From assembly GCF_005403045.1 (NCBI RefSeq), contig NZ_BJCL01000009.1:62001-126000 (forward strand): 64,000 bases of DNA, written 5' to 3'. This DNA comes from Pseudaquabacterium pictum (GTDB taxonomy: Bacteria; Pseudomonadota; Gammaproteobacteria; Burkholderiales; Burkholderiaceae_C). The translations under genes and the position numbers were made by a program. The number at the start of each line of letters is the position of its first letter. Within the stretch, counting starts at the first letter, position 1. The notes under the pieces are model-generated. The model had not been told where the DNA came from and did no database searches. It was given only the letters and a program-made list of their open reading frames with translations. Below, one piece after another: positions 18,175 through 26,532 of this stretch.

Positions 18175-18879
18175 CTAGCGGCGCCGTGCGATGGCCTGCA
18201 GCGAGGCCGCCGACAGGACCAGCAACACCAGCCCACCCAGCAGCCAGAAGCGGTGTTCGCGCAGGAACTGCACCGTGTCGGTCACCAGCTCGCCCAGTTC
18301 CCCGGTGTCACCTGGCGTGCGCACCCGGTCGGCCCTGCCGGACTGGCCCTCCGTTTGACCGCCGCCAGCGCCTGCGCCGGCGTAGGCATGGCTCGGCATG
18401 TCGGAGCCGCGGCCGGACGGCGACGTGTTCAGCCACTCCCGGCGTTCAGTCGCACCTGGTGCGATCACGCTGTCCTGGCCTTGCAGGCCCAGTGGCACCA
18501 GGATGCCGCGTGGTTCTGCGACAGGCAGGGCTCGCCCGTTCTGCGGGATCTCGCCGGTGCGCAACGGCGCCTGGCCGGCGCTGTCACCGGCACGGCGGGC
18601 ATCCAGCAGCAGATCCAGGTTGCGCTGGCTGGTGTTGGTGTCGACAGTGAGCGCCCGCTCCAGGGTCGACGCCGCCGGCACCGGCAGGCCACCGCCTGCC
18701 TGCAGCAGATCGACCGACGGCTGCACCACCGCCGCCTGCGCCCCCAGCGCCCAGATGGCCGTCAGCAGCCACCCGAGGCAGGTACGCAGCGGCGCACGCC
18801 AGAGGACAGACAACAGGGACAAGGCAGGCATGGCGCGGCGGGCAGGGGCCGGACGGACACCGGCGCGGGTCGGAAACAT
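18175..18879 (-). CDS. Hypothetical secreted protein with C-terminal membrane anchor
   Basis: A 234-residue protein I do not recognise. It has an N-terminal signal-like hydrophobic stretch (about 33-50, LGWLLTAIWALGAQA), a polar Gly/Ser/Pro-rich middle without cysteine, and a C-terminal hydrophobic span (about 209-229) ending in ARRR. The tail layout (short charged segment, hydrophobic helix, Arg cluster at the very end) resembles exosortase sorting signals, but the PEP motif is absent. It sits between the hydroxylase operon and the first XrtA-locus gene, on the same strand as the latter. A later ATG at 18831 gives a shorter signal peptide and is a fair alternative start. Confidence 0.6.
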   Translation of the reverse strand: MFPTRAGVRPAPARRAMPALSLLSVLWRAPLRTCLGWLLTAIWALGAQAAVVQPSVDLLQAGGGLPVPAASTLERALTVDTNTSQRNLDLLLDARRAGDSAGQAPLRTGEIPQNGRALPVAEPRGILVPLGLQGQDSVIAPGATERREWLNTSPSGRGSDMPSHAYAGAGAGGGQTEGQSGRADRVRTPGDTGELGELVTDTVQFLREHRFWLLGGLVLLVLSAASLQAIARRR

Positions 18880-18954
18880 TCCGATACACGGATTCTGCGG
18901 ACCGCGGCGGCGCGGCGCCAGCCCGCAAACCCGGGAGGCCGGCGCCGGCCCGGC

Positions 18955-20241
18955 TCAGACCAGCACTTCGACGCAGTGCGGATGGCCGAGGAAGTTCTGC
19001 GGACTGCTGCTGGCGCCATAGGCGCCCGACTGGTAGACCACCGCCAGGTCACCCACCTCGGCCACCGGCAGCAGCATGCGGTCAGCCAGCAGGTCCAGCG
19101 GCGTGCACAGCGGACCGACGACCGACGCCACCTCCCGCTCGGCCGACGCGGCCTTGTTGCCGATGGTGACCGGGTAGTTCTTGCGCACCACCTGGCCGAA
19201 GTTGCCCGATGCCGACAGGTGGTGGTTGAGCCCGCCGTCGGTCACCAGGTAAATCTGGCCGCGCGAGACCTTGCGGTCGACGATGCGGGTGACGTACACC
19301 CCGGCCTCGCCGACGAAATAGCGGCCCAGCTCGATGACGATGCCGGCCTGCGGCATGTCCTGCGCGGCGCGGGCACACAGCGCGGCCAGGTTGGCGCCGA
19401 TGGGTGCCAGGTCCAGCGGCTGCTCGCCAGGGAAGTACGGAATGCCGAAGCCGCCGCCCAGGTTGAGGAAGCGCACCGGCGCCGGCGCCAGCGCCGCCAG
19501 CCGCAGCGCCAGCTCGTAGCTCTTGGTCTGCGCCTCGCAGATGGCCTCGGCCCGCAGGTTCTGCGAACCGGCGAACAGATGGAAGCCCTCGAACTGCAGG
19601 CCCTCGGCGGCGATGCGGGCAAACACCTCGGGCAACTGCTCGACATCGATGCCGAACTGCTTGGGCCCGCCGCCCATCTTCATGCCCGAGCCCTTGAGCT
19701 CGAAGTCGGGGTTGACGCGCACGGCCACCCGCGCCGGCAGACCCAGCTCACGCGAGGCGGCACCCAGCACGGCCAGCTCACGCAGGCTCTCCACATTGAC
19801 CAGCACCCGCGACGCCACCGCCTGGCGCAGCTCCGGGTCGCGCTTGCCGGGGCCGGCGAAGCTGATCTCGGCCGGGTGGGCGCCGGCATCCAGCGCCACC
19901 TTCAGCTCGCCGGCCGAGGCCACGTCGATGCCGTCGACCAGCCCGGCCATCAGGCCGACGACCGCCGGCATCGGGTTGGCCTTCATCGCGTAGTGCAGCT
20001 TCACCGCCGCCGGCAGCACCGCGCGCAGCTGCGCCACCCGCTGGCGCAGCAGGCCGCGGTCGTAGGCATAGAACGGTGTCTGGCCGACGCGGGCAGCCAG
20101 CGTGGTCAGCAGTTCGCCGCCGACCACCAGCTGGCCGTCACGCTGGGCGAACTGCTGCATCGGCGCATGCTCGGGCGGCTTGCGCGGTGCGGGTGCGGTT
20201 GCGGCAGTCTCGGCGGCGGTGGAAAGGGTGGTGTCGGTCAT
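18955..20241 (-). CDS. PLP-dependent decarboxylase, exosortase A system-associated
   Basis: A 428-residue fold-type III decarboxylase related to LysA and ornithine/diaminopimelate decarboxylases, of the type found in XrtA loci (TIGR03099). K87 in KLHYAMKANP is the PLP lysine; EFGKs equivalents include GGGPKQFGIDVEQLP, LNLGGGFGIPYF and ELGRYFVGEAG, and GPLCTPLD supplies the active-site Cys. Its substrate in these loci is unknown; its usual neighbours (acyl-CoA ligase, ACP) suggest an amino-acid-derived product is built or loaded. Start at 20241 is chosen because upstream codons are not conserved and overlap the dehydrogenase gene; 14 bases separate it from ugd upstream. Confidence 0.93.
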   Translation of the reverse strand: MTDTTLSTAAETAATAPAPRKPPEHAPMQQFAQRDGQLVVGGELLTTLAARVGQTPFYAYDRGLLRQRVAQLRAVLPAAVKLHYAMKANPMPAVVGLMAGLVDGIDVASAGELKVALDAGAHPAEISFAGPGKRDPELRQAVASRVLVNVESLRELAVLGAASRELGLPARVAVRVNPDFELKGSGMKMGGGPKQFGIDVEQLPEVFARIAAEGLQFEGFHLFAGSQNLRAEAICEAQTKSYELALRLAALAPAPVRFLNLGGGFGIPYFPGEQPLDLAPIGANLAALCARAAQDMPQAGIVIELGRYFVGEAGVYVTRIVDRKVSRGQIYLVTDGGLNHHLSASGNFGQVVRKNYPVTIGNKAASAEREVASVVGPLCTPLDLLADRMLLPVAEVGDLAVVYQSGAYGASSSPQNFLGHPHCVEVLV

Positions 20242-20255
20242 GGTTTTGCAGAGGT

Positions 20256-21590
20256 TCACAGCGCAGCGGCCGCACGGCCCACGCCGATGTAGTCGATACC
20301 GAACGCGCGCATCAGCGCCGGCTCGTACAGGTTGCGCCCGTCCAGGATCAGCGGCTGCCTCAGCGTGGCCTTGATCTGGTCGAAGTCGGGCGTGCGGAAT
20401 TCCTTCCACTCGGTGACGATCAGCAGCGCATCGGCACCTTCCAGCGCGGCACTCTGGTGCTCGACGAACTGCAGCCGCGGTGTGCCGGCCAGCACCCGGC
20501 GGGCCTCGGGCATGGCCACCGGGTCATAGGCCTGGATGGCGGCACCACGGCGGGTGAGCTCGGTGATCAACACCCGGCTGGGCGCCTCGCGCATGTCGTC
20601 GGTGTCGGGCTTGAAGGCCAGGCCCCAGACGGCAAAGGTGCGGCCGGTGAGGTCCTCGCCAAAGCGGGCCAGCACGCGCTGCACCAGCACCTGCTTCTGG
20701 CGTTCGTTGGCCTGTTGCACCGCCTGCAGCACGCCCAGCTGCAGGCCCTGCTCCTGGCCGGTGCGGATCAGCGCCTTCACATCCTTGGGAAAGCAGGAAC
20801 CGCCATAGCCGGTGCCGGCGTACAGGAAGTGCGAACCGATGCGCTGGTCTGAGCCGATGCCCCTGCGCACCCACTCGATGTCGGCGCCCACGCGCTCGGC
20901 CAGCATCGCCAGCTCGTTCATGAAGCTGATGCGGGTTGCCAGCATGGCATTGGCGGCGTACTTGGTCAGCTCGGCGCTGCGCACATCCATCACCACCAGC
21001 TTGTCCTTGTTGCGCATGAAGGGTGCGTAGACGGCACGCATCAGCAAGCTGGCACGCTCGTCGTCGCAGCCGATGATGATGCGATCGGGCCGCATGAAGT
21101 CGTCGACGGCCGCCCCCTCCTTCAGGAACTCGGGATTGCTGACCACCGCGTAGGTCAGGTCCAGGCCGCGCTCGTCCAGCACCTGGGCGATGCGGGCGCG
21201 CACCTTGTCGGCCGTGCCCACCGGCACGGTGCTCTTGTCGACCACCACCTTGTAGTCGGTCATGTGGCGGCCGATGTTCTCGGCGGCGGCCAGCACATAC
21301 TGCAGATCGGCCGAGCCGTCCTCGTCCGGCGGCGTGCCCACGCCGATGAACTGCAATGTCCCGTGGCCCACGGCCGCAGCGACATCGGTGGTGAACTGCA
21401 GCCGGCCAGCAGCCGCGTTGCGGGCGATCGCAGCATCCAGGCCGGGCTCACGGATGGGCACTTCACCGCGCTTGAGCATGTCGATCTTGCGCGGGTCCAC
21501 ATCCAGGCAGACCACGTGGTTGCCCATCTCCGCCAGACAGGCCCCCGTGACCAGCCCCACATACCCCGCACCCATCACAGTGATCTTCAT
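20256..21590 (-). CDS. ugd: UDP-glucose 6-dehydrogenase
   Basis: A 444-residue NAD-dependent dehydrogenase converting UDP-glucose to UDP-glucuronate. It has the N-terminal Rossmann motif [44 protein letters not shown], the catalytic Cys266 in [12 protein letters not shown] and the C-terminal [20 protein letters not shown] at 21590 begins the canonical MKITVMGAG. It runs with the decarboxylase gene (14-base gap) and is divergent from a UDP-glucuronate-epimerase-like gene, so the pair would make and then epimerise UDP-glucuronate. The 197-base divergent spacer holds a tandem repeat. Confidence 0.96.
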   Translation of the reverse strand: MKITVMGAGYVGLVTGACLAEMGNHVVCLDVDPRKIDMLKRGEVPIREPGLDAAIARNAAAGRLQFTTDVAAAVGHGTLQFIGVGTPPDEDGSADLQYVLAAAENIGRHMTDYKVVVDKSTVPVGTADKVRARIAQVLDERGLDLTYAVVSNPEFLKEGAAVDDFMRPDRIIIGCDDERASLLMRAVYAPFMRNKDKLVVMDVRSAELTKYAANAMLATRISFMNELAMLAERVGADIEWVRRGIGSDQRIGSHFLYAGTGYGGSCFPKDVKALIRTGQEQGLQLGVLQAVQQANERQKQVLVQRVLARFGEDLTGRTFAVWGLAFKPDTDDMREAPSRVLITELTRRGAAIQAYDPVAMPEARRVLAGTPRLQFVEHQSAALEGADALLIVTEWKEFRTPDFDQIKATLRQPLILDGRNLYEPALMRAFGIDYIGVGRAAAAL

Positions 21591-21650
21591 GCGTGCAAGC
21601 TCCCATCCACCTGCGGACAACAGCAGTCGATTCTGCCTGCCAGCCGTGTA

Positions 21651-21679
21651 GCCAACGTGACCGCTCCACCGCCAACGTG
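21651..21679. repeat. Tandem 9-bp direct repeats in the ugd/epimerase spacer
   Basis: GCCAACGTG occurs at 21651-21659 and again at 21671-21679, exactly 20 bases start to start, in the divergent spacer. The reverse half GTTGGC occurs at 21707-21712. Two copies about two helical turns apart look like paired operator half-sites. No regulator is encoded nearby, so this is a candidate only. Confidence 0.45.
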
Positions 21680-21787
21680 CCGATTGCCACGGTTTCGCCG
21701 CACCGGGTTGGCTGGCACCAGCGGCGAGCGGCAACAATGCGGCCCCGCGCGCGGGCCTGGCGCTGCCCCTCTCTCCCGCCCCGATCC

Positions 21788-22795
21788 ATGCACATCCTGC
21801 TCACCGGCGCAGCCGGCTTCATCGGCTCCCATGTCGCCCGCATCCTGCTGGACCGTGGCGACACCGTGGTCGGCCTGGACAACCTGAACGCCTATTACGA
21901 CCCCCAGCTCAAGCGCGACCGGCTGGCCCGGCTGACCGATGACGCCGGCTTCCGCTTCGTGCAGGCCGATGTGGAGAACCGCAGCGCCATCCCGGCACTG
22001 TTCGCCGCCGAGAAGTTCGACCGCGTGGTGCACCTGGCGGCGCAGGCCGGCGTGCGGCACTCGCTGGTCGACCCGCATGCCTACATCGACAGCAACATCG
22101 TCGGCTTCATGAACATCCTGGAGGGCTGCCGCCACCATGGCGTCCAGCATCTGGTGTACGCGTCCAGCAGCAGCGTCTACGGCGGCAACACGGCCATGCC
22201 GTTCTCCGAGCACCACGGCGTCGACCACCCGGTGAGCCTGTACGCGGCCAGCAAGAAGGCCAACGAGCTGATGGCGCACACCTACAGCCATCTGTTCAAC
22301 CTGCCGACGACGGGCCTGCGCTTCTTCACCGTCTACGGCCCCTGGGGCCGACCGGACATGGCGCTGTTCCTGTTCACCCGCGCCATCCTGGCGGGCGAGC
22401 CGATCCAGGTGTTCAACCACGGCAAGATGGTGCGCGACTTCACCTACATCGACGACATCGCCGCCGGCGTGGTGCACACGCTGGACCGCCCGCCCCAGCC
22501 CGATGCCAGCTACGACAAGGCCGCTGCCGACACCGCCAGCAGCTGGGCGCCCTACCGGGTGTTCAACATCGGCAACCACGACCCGGTACCGCTGATGGAC
22601 TTCATCGCCGCCATCGAGCGCCACACCGGCAAGACAGCCCAGAAGGTGCTGATGGACATCCAGCCGGGCGATGTGCCGGCCACCTACGCCGACGTGTCGG
22701 CCCTGGAGGCCTGGACGGGCTTCAAGCCGGCGACCTCGATTGACGACGGCGTGGGCCGCTTCGTCGCGTGGTACCGCGACTACTTCAGGGTGTGA
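21788..22795 (+). CDS. NAD-dependent UDP-glucuronate 4-epimerase-like protein
   Basis: A 335-residue extended short-chain dehydrogenase. It shows the GxxGxxG motif [14 protein letters not shown], the [12 protein letters not shown] motif typical of UDP-glucuronate 4-epimerases, the Ser/Thr segment [11 protein letters not shown] and the YAASKKANE catalytic YxxxK, then [17 protein letters not shown]. These match epimerases that turn UDP-GlcA into UDP-GalA, fitting the adjacent ugd. ATG at 21788 begins the conserved [10 protein letters not shown]; the open frame upstream is not conserved. Its 3' end overlaps the convergent cysQ gene by 11 bases. Confidence 0.93.
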   Translation: MHILLTGAAGFIGSHVARILLDRGDTVVGLDNLNAYYDPQLKRDRLARLTDDAGFRFVQADVENRSAIPALFAAEKFDRVVHLAAQAGVRHSLVDPHAYIDSNIVGFMNILEGCRHHGVQHLVYASSSSVYGGNTAMPFSEHHGVDHPVSLYAASKKANELMAHTYSHLFNLPTTGLRFFTVYGPWGRPDMALFLFTRAILAGEPIQVFNHGKMVRDFTYIDDIAAGVVHTLDRPPQPDASYDKAAADTASSWAPYRVFNIGNHDPVPLMDFIAAIERHTGKTAQKVLMDIQPGDVPATYADVSALEAWTGFKPATSIDDGVGRFVAWYRDYFRV

Positions 22796-23588
22796 CCGCG
22801 CCGGGGCCCGCCGCGTAGAAGTGCGGATTCTCGAAACCCGATTTGCCGTAGGCCAGCGGCGCACTGCCATCGATGCGCCACACCTCGCCACCCGCAGCAG
22901 CCAGCACGGCATGGCCGGCGGCAATGTCCCACTCCATGGTGCGGCCATGGCGCGGGTACAGGTCGGCCGCGCCTTCGGCCAGCAGGCACAGCTTCAGCGA
23001 CGAGCCGGCATTGGTCAGCTGGGCCACGCGCCGGCCGGCCAGGAAGGCGTCCAGCGCCGCCGCATCGCCATGCGAACGGCTGGCCACGACGGTCAGGCCG
23101 TCGGCCGGCACCGCTCGGCAGTGGATCGGTCGGCGTCCCTGGCTGTCCTCCACCCAGGCGCCGGAGCCTGCCGCACCGGCAAACAGCCGACCTGCAGGGC
23201 CGCCCACGGCCGGTGCCAGCACCACGCCGGCCACCGGCCGGCCCTGGTCGATCAGCGCAATGTTGACGGTGAACTCGCCGTTGCGCGAGATGAACTCCCG
23301 CGTGCCGTCCAGCGGGTCGACCAGCCAGAACCGGCCGGCTGACACGTCAGGCGTGCGGCCGGCGGCCACCGATTCCTCGGCCACCACCGGAATGTCCGGC
23401 GCCAGTTGCGCCAGTCCGGCCAGGATGACCGCCTCGGCCTGCTCATCGGCGGCGGTCACGGGCGAGGCGTCGCCCTTGCCGCGCACCGCGAAGTCGGTTG
23501 CATAGACGGCCATCACCACCTGGCCGGCGCGGCGGGCCAGCGCGGCGAGGTCGTCCAGGACCGCGGGGATCGACCTGCCAGCGATCAC
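22785..23588 (-). CDS. cysQ: 3'(2'),5'-bisphosphate nucleotidase
   Basis: A 267-residue Mg-dependent, lithium-sensitive phosphatase of the inositol monophosphatase superfamily. Metal sites: VVAEES, WLVDPLDGTREF and EWDIAAGHAVL. It hydrolyses 3'-phosphoadenosine 5'-phosphate (PAP) to AMP. I prefer the GTG at 23588: GGAG lies five bases before it and the GTGA overlaps the stop of the acyl-CoA ligase gene; a GTG at 23603 would add five residues. PAP arises from sulfation and also when phosphopantetheine is loaded onto carrier proteins, which may explain its place beside the ligase and ACP genes. No sulfotransferase is seen in the window. Confidence 0.93.
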   Translation of the reverse strand: MIAGRSIPAVLDDLAALARRAGQVVMAVYATDFAVRGKGDASPVTAADEQAEAVILAGLAQLAPDIPVVAEESVAAGRTPDVSAGRFWLVDPLDGTREFISRNGEFTVNIALIDQGRPVAGVVLAPAVGGPAGRLFAGAAGSGAWVEDSQGRRPIHCRAVPADGLTVVASRSHGDAAALDAFLAGRRVAQLTNAGSSLKLCLLAEGAADLYPRHGRTMEWDIAAGHAVLAAAGGEVWRIDGSAPLAYGKSGFENPHFYAAGPGAVTP

Positions 23589-25195
23589 TGCCGCTCCAGC
23601 CACTGCGTGGCCAGCAGCTTGCGGTCGATCTTGCCGTTCGGATTGCGCGGCAGCGGGCCGGGCACCACATGCACGCCGTGGGGCACCATGTAGGCGGGCA
23701 TGGACTGCTTGCAGATGGCCAGCAGCGCCGGCACGTCGACCGTGTCAGCGCCGGTCGGCGGCGTGGCGATCACCTGGATGGCCTGGCCCAGCGCCGGATG
23801 GTCGACCCCGAAGGCAGCGCACTCGCCCAGCATCCGCGTGGCGTACAGCACCTCTTCCACCTCGGTCGGGCTGACGCGGTAGCCGGAGGTCTTCATCATC
23901 TCGTCACGCCGGCCGATGAAGTACAGGAAGCCTTCGGCATCCTTGCGCACCGTGTCGCCCGAGTACACCGCGTACTCGGGCAACTGCAGGCCCGGCTCGC
24001 GCCCGCCCACGCCGGCCGGCAGCAACTTGTAGCGCTCGGCGGTCTTCTCGGCGTCGTTCCAGTAACCCTGGCCGACCAGGGCGCCGCGGTGCACCAGTTC
24101 GCCGGGCTCATCGGGGCCGCACTCGGTGCCGTCTTCGCGCAGCACCAGGATCTCGGCGTTGGGGATGGCCTTGCCGATGGAGTCGGGCCGGCGGTCGACC
24201 TCGTCGGGTGGCAGGTAGGTGGACCGGAACGCCTCGGTCAGGCCGTACATCAGGAAGGGCTTGGCCGACGGCGCACGCTGCCGCAGCGCATTCAATGTCT
24301 CGCGCGGCATGCGCCCGCCGGTGTTCGCGAAGTAGCGCAGGTGCTGGTCGATCTCGGCCGGCCAATCCATCTGGGTCAGCTGGATGTACAGCGGCGGCAC
24401 GGCCGTGAGTCCGGTGACCCGGTGCTTGACCATGGCCTTGAGCACATCCCGCGGCAGCAGGTAGTTCAGCAACACCACCCTGGCACCGACGTGGAAGGCG
24501 GTGGTCAGCTGGCTGAAGCCGGCGTCGAAGCTGAGCGGCAGCGCCGCCAGCAGGGTGTCGGTTGGCCGGTTGTCGAGGTAGCTGGCCACGCTCTTCGCGC
24601 CGGCGACCATGTTGCGGTGGCTCAGCACCACGCCCTTCGGACGGCCGGTGGAGCCGCTGGTGTAGAGGATGGCGCAGAGGTCGGTGTCGATGACGCGGTG
24701 GCCGGCGCGGTCCGGCTGGGCCAGCAGATCCGCCCAGCCCAGCACCGCAACATGCGCAGCACCCGCCGCGGCTGGTGCGTCGCCTGTCACGACGACCTGG
24801 CGCAGTGACGGGCAGTCCTTCAGCACGTCGGCCAGCATGGCCAGCCTGTCGGGCGACGTCACCAGCACACGGACATCGCAGTCACGCAGGATGAATGCAA
24901 CCTGCTCTGCCTTGAGCAGCGGGTTCAGCGGCACGAACACGCCACCCGCGGCCGGGGCGCCGAAGCTGGCGATCACGGTCTCGGGCCGCTTCTCCAGGTA
25001 GATGCCGACCCGCTCGGCGCGCTGCAGGCCCAATGCCATCAATCCCGCAGCGAAGGCGCGTACCGCACCTGCCAGGGTGGCATGGTCCGATTCCACATCG
25101 GCGAAGACCAGGGCGACATCGCCAGGCGCCCGGTCGGCTGCGCGCCAGACCAGCTCAGGCAACAGTGAGGACTCGCGGGCGTGGAATGAGGCCAT
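23585..25195 (-). CDS. Acyl-CoA ligase (AMP-forming), exosortase A system-associated
   Basis: A 536-residue ANL-superfamily adenylating enzyme of the type marked TIGR03098 in XrtA loci. A3 P-loop: LYTSGSTGRPKGVVLSH; A5: MYGLTEAFRST; A7/A8: YSGDTVRKDAEGFLYFIGRRDEMMKTSGYRVSP; A10: PRNPNGKIDRKLL with the catalytic Lys. All core motifs are intact, so it should activate a carboxylate as an acyl-AMP and pass it to CoA or, more likely here, to the carrier protein encoded 194 bases away on the other strand. The acyl substrate is unknown. Translationally coupled to cysQ. Confidence 0.94.
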   Translation of the reverse strand: MASFHARESSLLPELVWRAADRAPGDVALVFADVESDHATLAGAVRAFAAGLMALGLQRAERVGIYLEKRPETVIASFGAPAAGGVFVPLNPLLKAEQVAFILRDCDVRVLVTSPDRLAMLADVLKDCPSLRQVVVTGDAPAAAGAAHVAVLGWADLLAQPDRAGHRVIDTDLCAILYTSGSTGRPKGVVLSHRNMVAGAKSVASYLDNRPTDTLLAALPLSFDAGFSQLTTAFHVGARVVLLNYLLPRDVLKAMVKHRVTGLTAVPPLYIQLTQMDWPAEIDQHLRYFANTGGRMPRETLNALRQRAPSAKPFLMYGLTEAFRSTYLPPDEVDRRPDSIGKAIPNAEILVLREDGTECGPDEPGELVHRGALVGQGYWNDAEKTAERYKLLPAGVGGREPGLQLPEYAVYSGDTVRKDAEGFLYFIGRRDEMMKTSGYRVSPTEVEEVLYATRMLGECAAFGVDHPALGQAIQVIATPPTGADTVDVPALLAICKQSMPAYMVPHGVHVVPGPLPRNPNGKIDRKLLATQWLERQ

Positions 25196-25348
25196 TGCAA
25201 ATGCGGTTTAGCAGCAACGGGAAAGTATGGCACGCGGCCCCTCTGCATCCGCACGCCACCGATGCACGTCAGCCAGGGCCTGCCGGCATAGTTCACGCAC
25301 CGCCTGTCCGCAGGCCGCCAGCGTGGCCCGCTGAAAGATGGTGACGCC

Positions 25349-25354
25349 TAGAAT
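25349..25354 (+). promoter_or_regulatory. Possible -10 element (TAGAAT) for the ACP operon
   Basis: TAGAAT lies 35 bases before the ACP start, a normal distance for a -10 hexamer. No -35 match is seen at the usual spacing. The same hexamer precedes apaG, which makes it worth noting but not proven. Confidence 0.25.
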
Positions 25355-25389
25355 CTGTCGCACTCCCCGAATTCAGCGCAAACCACGAC

Positions 25390-25641
25390 ATGGACATCCC
25401 CAAGGAACTTTCCAGCCTGCTCAACGAGGTGTTGAGCCTGGGTGGGCGTGCGTCGGGCTTCGTTGCCGAGACGCCGCTGCTCGGATCCATCCCGGAACTC
25501 GATTCGATGGCGGTGGTGACCCTGATCACGGCGATGGAAGAGCGCTTCGGCATCGTGGTGGACGACGACGACATCGATGGCGAGACCTTTGCCACGTTCG
25601 GGTCTCTTGCTGCGTTCGTCCAGGACAAGCTCGGCGCTTGA
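25390..25641 (+). CDS. Acyl carrier protein of the XrtA locus
   Basis: An 83-residue carrier protein. Ser39 in the motif ELDSMAV is the phosphopantetheine attachment site, followed by an acidic helix-II/III region (VDDDDIDGETF) typical of ACPs. Such small ACPs are regular members of exosortase A loci beside the acyl-CoA ligase and the paired hydrolases. It heads the plus-strand operon ACP - hydrolase 2 - hydrolase 1 - glycosyltransferase. The ligase is divergent from it across 194 bases, so both could share control. Confidence 0.9.
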   Translation: MDIPKELSSLLNEVLSLGGRASGFVAETPLLGSIPELDSMAVVTLITAMEERFGIVVDDDDIDGETFATFGSLAAFVQDKLGA

Positions 25642-25713
25642 GTCGCCGCTGGTCACTCGGCCCGTCCCGGCCGCGCGCGCACGACAGGTCGTGCATCGAA
25701 TCCAAGGGTCGTC

Positions 25714-26532
25714 GTGCAGGCGTTGTTCATTCCTGTTGCTGATGGCGGCAAGCGCTTCGCGCTGCTGCACGCACCGGCCGACCGGACCGTCCGATCGGCG
25801 GTGCTGTTCGTGGCGCCGTTTGCCGAAGAACTGAACAAGGTGCGCCGCATGGCGGCGCTGCAGGCCAGGGCGCTGGCGGGTGCCGACTGCGCCGTCCTCG
25901 TGCTGGATCTGGCGGGCTGCGGAGACAGCAGCGGCGAGTTCGCGTCGGCAACCTGGCAAGCCTGGGTCGACGACGTCGTTGCCGCAGCGGGCTGGCTGCA
26001 TCAGCGGTGGCCGGATTCGCAGTTGTGGCTGTGGGGGGTGCGTGCGGGCTGCCTGCTGGCGGCAGAGGCCGCGGCACGCCTGCCACAGCGGCCGGCCCAC
26101 CTGTGGTGGTCGCCGGTGCTGCAGGGCCGGGCGCACCTTGCACAGTTCCTGCGCATCCGCACGGCCGCGGAGATGCTGCGCGGCGGCGCGAAACTGGACC
26201 TCAAGGCCGAACTCGGCGCCGGCCGCCATGTCGACGTCGCAGGTTATCGGCTGGGCGCCGCCTTGGCACAGGGCTTGGGCGAGGCCCGCCTCGCAGCGCC
26301 GCTGGCCGCCCAGCGGGTGGTCTGGCTGGACACCGACAGCCGGCCGGATGCCAGTCCGCCGCCGCCCGTCCTGCAGTTGATCGACGCGCTGCGCACGCAG
26401 GGCCTGCCCGTGCAGCACGCCACCGTGCCGGGGCCCGCCTTCTGGCAGACCACGGAGATTGAACTGGCGCCGCTGCTGCTGGAAGCGACCAGCCGGGCCG
26501 TCTGCGGCCCCACCCCGGCAGGTGCGGCATGA
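25714..26532 (+). CDS. Alpha/beta hydrolase-fold protein (hydrolase 2, exosortase A system-associated)
   Basis: A 272-residue alpha/beta-hydrolase-fold protein of the XrtA-locus type (TIGR03101). The strand-loop LDLAGCGDSSG and the HLWWSPVLQGR segment are typical. The nucleophile elbow reads WGVRAG: position 110, normally Ser, is Arg, so classical hydrolase chemistry is unlikely. The start is GTG at 25714 with AAGGG about seven bases upstream. Overlaps the next gene by ATGA. Together with hydrolase 1 it may form a heteromeric enzyme or a carrier for an acyl intermediate; this is inference. Confidence 0.88.
   Translation: MQALFIPVADGGKRFALLHAPADRTVRSAVLFVAPFAEELNKVRRMAALQARALAGADCAVLVLDLAGCGDSSGEFASATWQAWVDDVVAAAGWLHQRWPDSQLWLWGVRAGCLLAAEAAARLPQRPAHLWWSPVLQGRAHLAQFLRIRTAAEMLRGGAKLDLKAELGAGRHVDVAGYRLGAALAQGLGEARLAAPLAAQRVVWLDTDSRPDASPPPPVLQLIDALRTQGLPVQHATVPGPAFWQTTEIELAPLLLEATSRAVCGPTPAGAA

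Noticed and set aside
17596-20292. 898-codon plus-strand frame opposite the 2Fe-2S subunit and decarboxylase genes
   Set aside because: Composition is His/Gln/Gly/Arg-rich with no family pattern, typical of the antisense of a high-GC gene.
25228-25246. TGGCACG resembling a sigma-54 -24 element upstream of the ACP gene
   Set aside because: The next GC lies at the wrong distance (16 rather than 12 bases from the GG) and no TTGC is in place.
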